This document shows, piece by piece, positions 1 through 6,616 of a DNA stretch of 7,847 nucleotides. This DNA is from Vulcanimicrobiota bacterium (GTDB lineage: Bacteria; Eremiobacterota; Eremiobacteria; Baltobacterales; Baltobacteraceae). Within the stretch, counting starts at the first letter, position 1. The number at the start of each line of letters is the position of its first letter. The DNA lies in the NCBI GenBank assembly GCA_030042755.1, contig JASHZC010000153.1, forward strand, positions 1-7,847, given 5' to 3'. Made by a program: the position numbers and the translations under genes. A model generated the notes under the pieces. It ran no database searches. It saw only the letters and a program-made list of their open reading frames with translations, and was not told the origin of the DNA.

Positions 1-4
1 TGAG

Positions 5-535
5 ATGGCACGCGGAATCGATACGAAGCCGTATTTGGAATGGCTCGACGGCGTGGAGAGCGTCGCGGTGAGCCCCAATACGCCGCACGGTGTGGCCGCC
101 ATGACGCTGGCGAGGATTATCGATCGCGCCGGTTATTCGTTCGGTGACGCGATGCCGGAGGTCCACGTTCGTTTGAACGATACGCCGGGGAAGCGAACCG
201 TGTTGCTTCCGGACGTTGCATTCTATCGTTTCGAAACTCTGCGCGCGCTGGCCCCCTCGGACCGGCTCCTGCCGAACGTTCCTCCGGAGGTGATCGTCGA
301 GGTTCGATCGCCGAACGATCGTCCTGGTTTTCGCGAAGAGAAAATTCGACGCTACCTCGCGTGGGGATGCCCGCTCGTCTTCGACGTCGATCCGCTCCTG
401 CGTTCGATCGCTGTGCACACGAACGGCGGCTCGCGCGCGCTCGGCCGCGACGATCGCTTCAGCGATCCGCTCGTTCCGTGGCTGGCGTTCGACGTACGCG
501 AGGTTTTCGAACGTCTCGAGCTCTTCGGATTCTAG
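5..535 (+). CDS. Uma2 family (DUF820) PD-(D/E)XK nuclease-fold protein
   Basis: A 176-residue protein of the Uma2 (DUF820) family, a restriction-endonuclease-like fold often found in many copies per genome and of unproven biological role. Seen in the sequence: the family's early histidine (H28, in a SPNTPHG stretch), the PDVAF strand carrying D70, then PPEVIVEV with E99 followed by the usual RSP, then K113 and Y117 before WGCPLVFDVDP. D70, E99 and K113 are the expected catalytic triad. The length is slightly below the roughly 190 residues typical of the family. The ATG sits only 4 bases from the window edge and no in-frame stop is visible before it, so the true start could lie further left. 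It converges on ileS, and the two stop codons overlap in a CTAG palindrome with no terminator between them. It looks intact. Nuclease activity is inferred from the fold only. Confidence 0.85.
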   Translation: MARGIDTKPYLEWLDGVESVAVSPNTPHGVAAMTLARIIDRAGYSFGDAMPEVHVRLNDTPGKRTVLLPDVAFYRFETLRALAPSDRLLPNVPPEVIVEVRSPNDRPGFREEKIRRYLAWGCPLVFDVDPLLRSIAVHTNGGSRALGRDDRFSDPLVPWLAFDVREVFERLELFGF

Positions 536-3288
536 TTCAGCGCTCGGACGACGGCGGCGCAGTCTTCGCAGAGCGAAGGATGCTCGGGGTCGAGGCCAAG
601 CTCGCGGAATTTCCAGCAGCGCCGGCATTTCTCGCCGTAGGCCGGAAGAATCGCAAGATCGATCTCGCCGTTTTCTAACGCCTGCAGTTCGAGTTGCGAA
701 ACGACGAGCGCTTCGCGCAGATTGTCGCCTAGCGCTGCAAGTGCTTTCGCGAGTGGCTCGGGCGCAGACAGGACGACGCGCGCCTCAAAATCGCGAACCG
801 ATTCCGAAGCCGCGACACGCGCGCGCAGGTCGCGAAGCGTTTCCCAGAGTTGACGCTCGTCGCTTTTCATTGGCACCGGCGAACCGAACGACGAATCGAA
901 GACGCTTTCTTCGCCCAAGCGAAGCCCGGCAGGGATCTCTTGCCATGCTTCTTCTGCAGTAAACGAAAGCACGGGCGCAACGGCAGTCAGCGTGCGCTTG
1001 AGCGCATAGAGCAACGCGGATTGCGCGCTGCGACGGCGCGGGCTGTTCTCGGCACGCGAATAAAGCGGATCCTTGAGCGCATCGAAATAGAAACTCGACA
1101 TCGCGCTCTCGAATTCGACGATGCGAAGATATGCATCGTGGATCGCAAATTGCCCGTACAAAGCCTTGACCTCGGCCACGAACGTGTCGGTCACACTGCA
1201 CGCCAATCGATCGAGCGGCTCCATTCGTTCGCGCGGAACGATATCGGCAACGTCGAGGTCGTCGAGATTCGAGAGCATGAAGCGAATGCGGTTGCGGATG
1301 TTCCGGTAGACGCGGCCGACCTGTTCGATCACGTTCGGTCCGAAGCGCACGTCGTCGATGAATTCGACCGAGGCAGACCACAAGCGTAGGACGTCTGCGC
1401 CCCACCGATTCATCGCGTCGAGCGCGTCGATTCCCGTGCCGCGCGATTTCGACATCGGGCGCCCCTGCTCGTCGTTGACCCAACCGTTCTTGACGACGCG
1501 CTTGTACGGAGCGTCGCCTTTGATCGCTACGCCGGTTAGCAACGAGCTGCGGAACCAGCCGCGGAACTGATCGCCGCCTTCCAAATACATATCGCTCGGC
1601 CAAGGAACGTCACCGTGGCCGAGTACAGCCAGATGCGTCGTTCCGGATTCGAACCAGATGTCGACGATGTTTTGTTCTTTGTCGAACTCCGTGCCGCGAC
1701 ACTGCGCGCATCGAAAACCGGCCGGAAGATAGATTTCAACCGGATCTTTCCACCAGACGCCCGCGCCGAATTCCGCGAATCGCTTCGCCGCATTACGCGC
1801 AACTTGCGGATCGAGGATAGACTCTCCGCACGATCTGCAAACGACCGCGGGAATCGGAGTGCCCCAGATGCGTTGGCGCGAGACGCACCACTCGGGATGG
1901 TTTTCGATCATCTGACGCTGCCGAGTGCGCCCCCACTCGGGAACGTAATCTACCGCATCGACGGCTGCGATGGCGCGAGCGCGCAAGCGGTTCTGGTCCA
2001 TCGCAATAAACCACTGCGCCGTTGCACGGAAGATCACCGGATTATGGCAACGCCAGCAATGCGGATACGAGTGTTCGTATTCCTCGAAGCGGAAGAGCGA
2101 TCCACTCGCACGCAGATCTTCGACGATGTTCTTGTTTGCTTTGAAGATAAATTGACCGGCGTACGGCCCGGCTTCTTGCGTGAAGTGTCCGGAAGCATCG
2201 ACCGGATTGAGGATCGGTAAGCCGTATTTCACGCCCGTATCGAAGTCATCCGCGCCGTGACCGGGCGCGGTGTGAACGGCACCCGTACCAGTTTCCAAAT
2301 CGACGTAATCGGCCAGCACGATCACCGAATCGCGGTCCATGAACGGGTGTCGCACGCGCAAATCGTCGAGGCGCTCGCCGGGAAGGCTGGCCAACAGCTG
2401 CGCCTGCGCAAACGCATCCCCGAGCGCTTTGGGCGCGAGGGCCGTTGCGAGCACGAGTAACTCGTCGCCGACGCGATAGAGACCGTACGTCGCTTGCGCG
2501 CGCAAGGCAATCGCAACGTTGGCCGGTAGCGTCCACGGCGTCGTCGTCCAAATCAGAATCGATACCCGCTCAGCGTGATAAGGACCGAATGCCGCGAGCA
2601 GTTTTTCGCGTTGTTCGTCGTTCGCGGTGAAGCGCACGTAGACCGATGGCGACACCTTCGGTTCATATTCGATTTCGGCTTCTGCGAGCGCCGTTTCGTC
2701 GTGCACGCACCAGAGCGTCGAGCGCAGTCCCTTGTAGAGCTGCTTGCCTTCGGCTAAATCCGCCAACGCGTTGACGATCGTCGCTTCGAACGATGGGTCG
2801 ATCGTGCGATACGGACGATCGAAGTGACCGAACACGCCCATCCGTCGACGTGCTTCTTCCTGTCGTCCGAGCCAAAAGAGCGCGCGCTCTTTGCACCGCT
2901 CGCGCAGCTCGAGCGGGTCGATCTCGTGAAAATCCTTGATGCCGAGGTGCTTGAGCGTTTCGAGTTCGATTGGCAATCCGTGCATGTCCCAGCCGGGAAT
3001 GAAGTCCGCCCACTTGCCGTCGAGGAGCGCGATCTTCACGAACATGTCTTTGAGGACCATGTTCAGGAAATGGCCCATGTGCAGCTCGCCGTTCGCGTAC
3101 GGCGGACCGTCGTGCAGAATCCACGGCCCGTTTTTGCGATTCGCTTCGAGCCGGCGCTCGTACGTGCGCTGCTTGTCCCACCATGCGATGCGATCCGGCT
3201 CCCGCTTGGGCAACTCCGCTTTCATCGGAAAGGCGGTCTTGGGCAAACGCAAGGTATCGCGATAGTCTCGTTCCACAGTCTCGCTCAT
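532..3288 (-). CDS. ileS: Isoleucyl-tRNA synthetase (bacterial IleS1 type)
   Basis: A 918-residue cytoplasmic class I synthetase that charges tRNA-Ile and edits misactivated valine; the length is normal for bacterial IleS (about 930). Domains in order: N-terminal lead with LPKTAFPM; Rossmann fold with DGPPYANG (60-67) and the HIGH-type motif HMGH (70-73); GWDMHGLPIE (99-108); CP1 editing domain with WTTTPWTLP (247-255) and HTAPGHGADDFDTG (339-352); a Cys pair in the catalytic insertion (C484/C487 with C527/C530); KMSKS loop at 611-615; anticodon-binding helices; and a C-terminal zinc finger (C888, C891, C907, C910). HMGH and the C-terminal zinc finger place it with IleS1 rather than the mupirocin-resistant IleS2 type. 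The first KMSKS lysine is proline here (GRPMSKSRG). The ATG start overlaps the csaB stop as ATGA, with no separate Shine-Dalgarno, so translational coupling is likely. No T-box leader precedes it and lspA, a common neighbour, is absent. Confidence 0.98.
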   Translation of the reverse strand: MSETVERDYRDTLRLPKTAFPMKAELPKREPDRIAWWDKQRTYERRLEANRKNGPWILHDGPPYANGELHMGHFLNMVLKDMFVKIALLDGKWADFIPGWDMHGLPIELETLKHLGIKDFHEIDPLELRERCKERALFWLGRQEEARRRMGVFGHFDRPYRTIDPSFEATIVNALADLAEGKQLYKGLRSTLWCVHDETALAEAEIEYEPKVSPSVYVRFTANDEQREKLLAAFGPYHAERVSILIWTTTPWTLPANVAIALRAQATYGLYRVGDELLVLATALAPKALGDAFAQAQLLASLPGERLDDLRVRHPFMDRDSVIVLADYVDLETGTGAVHTAPGHGADDFDTGVKYGLPILNPVDASGHFTQEAGPYAGQFIFKANKNIVEDLRASGSLFRFEEYEHSYPHCWRCHNPVIFRATAQWFIAMDQNRLRARAIAAVDAVDYVPEWGRTRQRQMIENHPEWCVSRQRIWGTPIPAVVCRSCGESILDPQVARNAAKRFAEFGAGVWWKDPVEIYLPAGFRCAQCRGTEFDKEQNIVDIWFESGTTHLAVLGHGDVPWPSDMYLEGGDQFRGWFRSSLLTGVAIKGDAPYKRVVKNGWVNDEQGRPMSKSRGTGIDALDAMNRWGADVLRLWSASVEFIDDVRFGPNVIEQVGRVYRNIRNRIRFMLSNLDDLDVADIVPRERMEPLDRLACSVTDTFVAEVKALYGQFAIHDAYLRIVEFESAMSSFYFDALKDPLYSRAENSPRRRSAQSALLYALKRTLTAVAPVLSFTAEEAWQEIPAGLRLGEESVFDSSFGSPVPMKSDERQLWETLRDLRARVAASESVRDFEARVVLSAPEPLAKALAALGDNLREALVVSQLELQALENGEIDLAILPAYGEKCRRCWKFRELGLDPEHPSLCEDCAAVVRALN

Positions 3289-4367
3289 GGGTCGCGCACC
3301 AATTCGCCGAGCACGTCGAAATTTCGTGCCGCCAGCGCCCGGATTTCGTCGATCTTTGTGAGCAAATCGGCGCTCAGGGCATCGCGCTGCGACATAAGGC
3401 GATCGACCAGCGCATCGACGGCGCCATCGGACGGCGACGGCTTTCCCGGAGTCCAGAGCGGCTCGAGCGGATAGCGCAGATCCTCGCAGAGCGCATCGAC
3501 CTTAGGATCGTACGGAATTGCAAGAAACGGAACGCCGAACCGAGCCGCCAGGATCAACGCGTGAAGCCGCATTCCTACTGCAACGCGCGCGCCGCGCAAA
3601 ATCGCTGCGGCGCGGCGCAAGGAGGATTCCGGAAGAAGCACCGGCGCGCTCTTGCACACGCGAATGATCGTCGTCGACACTTCGGCGTCGCTCGCACCGC
3701 CAAGCGGCAAGAACGCGACACGCACGCCGTGTTTCTCCGCCAAACGGTCGACAGCACGCGCAATCGCGCGCTGCCCGTCTTTGAGGTTCGAGATCTTGCG
3801 CACGCTTACGATGGCGTACGGATCGCTGCCGAGCCCTTCCGCCGCCAAATCGTGATCTTCGGCGGGGAGATCGTAGAGAAAGACCGGATCCGCCGTCTGC
3901 TGCACGGGGGTCTGCGGCAACAGCGCCTGCAGCACACGGCGCGAGCGCGCGTCGCGCACTGTTGCACGATCGACACCGCGACAAAAACTCCGAACGACGA
4001 TGCGTCCCAAAAGATCGAGCGGACCGATCGACTGCGCGAAGATCATCGACTTACGCCGCTGGCGCACGGCTTCGCGGAGAATGCCGGCGTAATACAGGAC
4101 GCTGCGCGCGCTGGTGGCGGTCTGCAAGAGTCCGCCGCCGCCTGAGAGCACGATGTCGGCGCGTGCGATTGCTTCGCGCACCGCGCGCATGTTCCAGCGC
4201 GGCGTCGCATCGACACCGTAGGCGCGCGCCGTTGCCTCGGGCGCCGCGGAGAGCACGTCGATCTGCGCCGCGGGGAATCGTTGACGCAGCTGCGTTACGA
4301 TCACGTCGAGCAGTGCCTCGTCACCGAGGTTACCGAACCCGTAATAACCCGAAAGCAATACACGCAC
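3285..4367 (-). CDS. csaB: Polysaccharide pyruvyl transferase CsaB
   Basis: About 360 residues, the usual CsaB length. CsaB transfers pyruvate from phosphoenolpyruvate to an N-acetylmannosamine-type sugar of the secondary cell-wall polysaccharide, making the ketal recognised by SLH domains. Seen, numbered from this start: the family N-terminus VLLSGYYGFGNLGDEALL, the glycine-rich strand IVLSGGGGLLQ (72-82), FAQSIGP (110-116), and the C-terminal hallmark VGMRLHALILAARFGVPF followed by IPYDPKV, with the expected catalytic-region histidine at about 269. The start chosen is GTG at 4367, which matches how family members begin (M-K/R-V-L-L-S-G-Y-Y-G). An upstream in-frame GTG at 4394 would add nine residues. 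Neither has a clear Shine-Dalgarno. The start lies 38 bases inside the DUF5693 gene and the stop overlaps ileS by 4 bases, so all three probably share one transcript. The pairing with DUF5693 is recurrent in CsaB-bearing bacteria. Confidence 0.93.
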   Translation of the reverse strand: MRVLLSGYYGFGNLGDEALLDVIVTQLRQRFPAAQIDVLSAAPEATARAYGVDATPRWNMRAVREAIARADIVLSGGGGLLQTATSARSVLYYAGILREAVRQRRKSMIFAQSIGPLDLLGRIVVRSFCRGVDRATVRDARSRRVLQALLPQTPVQQTADPVFLYDLPAEDHDLAAEGLGSDPYAIVSVRKISNLKDGQRAIARAVDRLAEKHGVRVAFLPLGGASDAEVSTTIIRVCKSAPVLLPESSLRRAAAILRGARVAVGMRLHALILAARFGVPFLAIPYDPKVDALCEDLRYPLEPLWTPGKPSPSDGAVDALVDRLMSQRDALSADLLTKIDEIRALAARNFDVLGELVRDP

Positions 4368-6360
4368 GGCGATAAATCCAAATCGCGAGGGCACCGATGA
4401 TGACGCCGACGATCAACCCGTTGGCGATGCGCTGTAGCGAGATCGTTATGGGTGTGTGCAGATGCGAGAAGGTGTCGATCACGTCTCCGAGCCCCATGCC
4501 GATACCAAGTGCGAGAAGCCAGCCGACGACGCGCCGGTGCGCGGCCGTAAGCGCCGGTACGAGCATCAAGAACGGAAATCCGACAAGAAATTCCTTGAAC
4601 CGCGGGCGTACGCTGAGCACGTCGGTGAGGTAATGGCGCAGCACCAACTCGAGGTGCGATGGAGCGATGTCGGCCTGATTCCCCGTGCGCATCAACACGA
4701 GCGTTCCGGCCGCAACGATGACGATGCCGGTGAAGAGCTGATAGACGAGCACGGGCGCGGAGAAAATCTGCGCAGGACGATCGACCCCGGATTTGAAGCG
4801 CCGGTCAAACAAGTACAGCACCAGCGCAATCAGCGGAGGCAGAGCGATGACGAGCTTCACGCCGCGGAATCGCTCGATCTCTTCCATCGCGAGCGGCGAG
4901 CTCATTACTCCGACCACAACCAGTGCGCCGAGCAGCGCGATCGCCGTCGCAGCGATCGTCCAGCCCAAACTGCGCACGAGCTGGTCTTGCAATCGTTCCG
5001 CCGGCTCCTCACCGAACGCCCTTGCCGTGGCGATGAACGCCGCCGTCGCGAACAACAATGCGCCAGGCAGCGCGATAATCGAACGCGCGAACACATCGTG
5101 ATGAACCAACAGGCCGGCCGCATAGAGCAGGACCGTTAGACCGTACGCGGTGATGCCCAGCCACGGACGATACCAACCGTAAAGACCGAGCAGCAGCACG
5201 AAGATCGAGGGCACGGCCAGACATGCGATTCCGACGAGGATACGGTTATCGCCGCGATAGAGCGGGATCGGCGTCGCGCGCCCGAGCTTAAATCCGTGCG
5301 CTTTGAGTTGATCGGCGATCTCCTTGACCATCTCGACGTTGGTGGCTTCGATCGAAAGATTCCCATCCTTATGCAGCCACGCTCGTAGATAGACGACGCG
5401 AATGTTCCGCTCGCGCACGCCGAGCACGTAACGTCCGATGACGTCGTCGAGCGTTATCTTGTCAAGCTCGGTACGCGCGATCGCTTGTACGCGTACCGTC
5501 TGGCCGGGAATCGATCGCGCGAGCGTTTCACTGCCCTTTTGGATCTGGCTGTCGTCGTACGTTTCGATCGCGCCAAACGTGAACGGCGTATTCGATTTGG
5601 CGCCGTGTTCGCGGAAAACGGCTGCGGCGTCGTCGAGGTTATCGGGATAGCCGAATACCTCGTTGCGTAAACCGAAGAAAATCACGGTGGAAACTTTGGG
5701 ATCCTGGCGCAAGACTTGATCGAACATCGCTTCGATCTGCGGACGCGCAAAGCGTTCGTCATTTTGAAAGCGCGGTACGACTAGGAGGTGGAGCCGCTTT
5801 GCCAGCGCGATTTCACCCGACGGAATACCCAAGCCGAGCGCATTGAAATAGTCGACCTGCGTGCGCACCTCGATAATCCATGGCCGCCGTGCGCGCAGTA
5901 TGTGGATGCTCCTGCTCTCGAAGTGCAAGGGCAGTTGCTCGCGATAGCGCGCGTACGTTGCGGGATCGCTGACGATCAGATATACGGCGTCGCGCGAAAC
6001 GCGATTCGACGTAACGAGCGATTCGAGCAATGGGTCGGACAGCGGGGACAGACGCGCCTGATTGATCAACATTGCGCCCGTCGCCGCGAACGCATCGCCG
6101 TTGTCGCCGACTTGCGAGCCGAGTTCTTCTGTGAGGGCCAGGGACGTGAGACCGGCTCGCCGCAGTGCGATGAGGAACGCAGCGGGTTCGTAATTGTAGG
6201 ACCGCGCCATTTGGATGAAATCGCTGTAGTCCATCGCGATTTCGACGCGACGAGCCTGAAGCTCGGCGCGTACCCGGAACGCCGCGACGACGAGGCAAGC
6301 CAGGAGAGCAACGATTAAGATGAACGCGGCGTAGCGCGTTTTCGCGTCAGGACGGATCAC
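4330..6360 (-). CDS. DUF5693 family multi-pass membrane protein
   Basis: A 676-residue membrane protein of unknown function that I recognise as DUF5693, often encoded next to csaB. Seen: one N-terminal membrane helix (about 11-28); a soluble region of about 340 residues (30-370), probably outside the cytoplasm, opening with a stretch typical of the family (about 44-86: DYSDFIQMARSYNYEP, then LRRAGLTSLALTEELGSQVGD); then about nine hydrophobic helices, roughly at 372-395, 400-419, 427-446, 465-486, 501-518, 533-556, 590-606, 611-627 and 644-663. The soluble part has alternating helices and strands (VVPRF, STVIFFG, VVYLRAW), suggesting a TIM-barrel-like fold; this is inference. The start is GTG at 6360, the first start after an in-frame TGA. 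No Shine-Dalgarno is visible and a C-rich inverted repeat abuts the start. Context suggests a role in polymerising, flipping or modifying the wall polysaccharide that CsaB pyruvylates. Confidence 0.88.
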   Translation of the reverse strand: MIRPDAKTRYAAFILIVALLACLVVAAFRVRAELQARRVEIAMDYSDFIQMARSYNYEPAAFLIALRRAGLTSLALTEELGSQVGDNGDAFAATGAMLINQARLSPLSDPLLESLVTSNRVSRDAVYLIVSDPATYARYREQLPLHFESRSIHILRARRPWIIEVRTQVDYFNALGLGIPSGEIALAKRLHLLVVPRFQNDERFARPQIEAMFDQVLRQDPKVSTVIFFGLRNEVFGYPDNLDDAAAVFREHGAKSNTPFTFGAIETYDDSQIQKGSETLARSIPGQTVRVQAIARTELDKITLDDVIGRYVLGVRERNIRVVYLRAWLHKDGNLSIEATNVEMVKEIADQLKAHGFKLGRATPIPLYRGDNRILVGIACLAVPSIFVLLLGLYGWYRPWLGITAYGLTVLLYAAGLLVHHDVFARSIIALPGALLFATAAFIATARAFGEEPAERLQDQLVRSLGWTIAATAIALLGALVVVGVMSSPLAMEEIERFRGVKLVIALPPLIALVLYLFDRRFKSGVDRPAQIFSAPVLVYQLFTGIVIVAAGTLVLMRTGNQADIAPSHLELVLRHYLTDVLSVRPRFKEFLVGFPFLMLVPALTAAHRRVVGWLLALGIGMGLGDVIDTFSHLHTPITISLQRIANGLIVGVIIGALAIWIYRRACIAFGLLRVR

Positions 6361-6399
6361 GGGGGTGCTGTGTTCTCAATTGGTGGTCCGGCCACCCCC
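6361..6399 (-). promoter_or_regulatory. Inverted repeat abutting the DUF5693 start codon
   Basis: On the minus strand GGGGGTG (6399-6393) is perfectly complementary to CACCCCC (6367-6361), which ends directly at the GTG start codon. A second hairpin, GGTGG/CCACC (6396-6392 with 6386-6382, 5-base loop CCGGA), uses part of the same left arm, so the two folds exclude each other. The usual Shine-Dalgarno position is occupied by the C-rich arm. This could control ribosome access to the DUF5693 start, but that is inference; the complementarity itself is directly visible. Confidence 0.4.
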
Positions 6400-6400
6400 A

Positions 6401-6434
6401 CAAAACATAAAGGCCCGCGTAGCGAGCCTTTATG
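6401..6434 (-). terminator. Intrinsic terminator upstream of DUF5693
   Basis: Read on the minus strand, bases 6434-6406 form a 13-bp stem: 12 Watson-Crick pairs and one U·G pair (6425 with 6415), closed by the triloop UAC (6421-6419). TTTTG (6405-6401) follows at once. The U·G pair would be a C-A mismatch on the plus strand, so the minus strand is the transcribed sense. It ends transcripts from the crotonase gene or from a promoter in the intergenic region. It lies only 41 bases before the DUF5693 start, so it may act conditionally. The U-tract is short (four Ts), which suggests moderate efficiency. Confidence 0.65.
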
Positions 6435-6582
6435 CCGTCGCGTATGCGGTTGCCCGCATACCGGGTGTGGGCGACGTCTTTAACCGGTTCACAGCGAATT
6501 GCCCACATTCCATAAGCGCTGTGCGGTGGTGAGTCCTGTGCCCTCCACCATACCAGGTGATTGCGTTTCGCGAAAGTAGCTA
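6401..6582 (-). ncRNA. Candidate structured RNA (riboswitch, attenuator or small RNA), unassigned family
   Basis: This non-coding stretch folds well when read on the minus strand. Hairpin 1: GGTGG (6549-6545) with CCACC (6529-6525), extended by a U·G pair outside and a GGG/CUC segment inside. Hairpin 2: CACAGCG (6523-6517) with CGCTGTG (6496-6490), with a 20-nt loop. Hairpin 3: CGTCGC (6476-6471) with GCGACG (6441-6436), enclosing GTATGCGG/CCGCATAC (6461-6454 with 6449-6442) capped by GCAA, a GNRA tetraloop. Hairpin 4 is the intrinsic terminator at 6434-6401. The hairpin 2 loop holds TGTGGGC (6507-6501), complementary over 7 bases to GCCCACA (6472-6466) in the bulge of hairpin 3, a possible pseudoknot. 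The G·U pairs and the tetraloop fit only the minus strand. The 5' end is inferred from a weak promoter-like sequence. I cannot match it to a named family. Confidence 0.55.
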
Positions 6583-6588
6583 GGCGCA

Positions 6589-6616
6589 ATTTTTACGAGC
6601 CCTTTAGGTTTGCCAA
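6589..6616 (-). promoter_or_regulatory. Possible sigma70-like promoter for the structured RNA
   Basis: On the minus strand TTGGCA (6616-6611) is followed after 16 bases by AAAAAT (6594-6589), matching the housekeeping consensus at 5 of 6 and 4 of 6 positions. It overlaps the last codons and the stop of the crotonase gene. Transcription would begin near 6582 and give an RNA of about 180 nt up to the terminator, or a leader of about 220 nt to the DUF5693 start. The match is weak and unproven. Confidence 0.3.

Noticed and set aside
1615..2220. Plus-strand open frame (201 codons) opposite ileS
   Set aside because: It lies wholly inside the conserved IleS coding region and has no independent support.
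3183..4145. A long plus-strand open frame (320 codons) opposite csaB and the start of ileS
   Set aside because: It is antisense to two well-supported genes, is rich in Arg, Gln and Ala as expected from the codon bias of the other strand, and shows no recognisable family.
4456..5139. Plus-strand open frame (227 codons) opposite DUF5693
   Set aside because: Its composition (Arg, Glu, Gln and His rich) reflects the complement of hydrophobic codons in the membrane helices; no ribosome site or family match.
6489..6551. A 20-codon minus-strand frame (ATG at 6551) as a leader peptide inside the structured RNA
   Set aside because: No Shine-Dalgarno precedes it, it has no run of regulatory codons (for example Ile for ileS), and it spans conserved-looking stem arms better explained as RNA structure.
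6401..6582. tmRNA, 6S RNA or T-box identity for the intergenic RNA
   Set aside because: There is no tRNA-like T-arm or acceptor ends, no closing 5'-3' stem with a central bubble, and no T-box or specifier motif.
6561..6595. Plus-strand terminator (ATTGCG/CGCAAT followed by TTTTT)
   Set aside because: The stem is only 6 bp with a 19-base loop, and no plus-strand gene precedes it. The T-run is more likely the -10 region of a minus-strand promoter.
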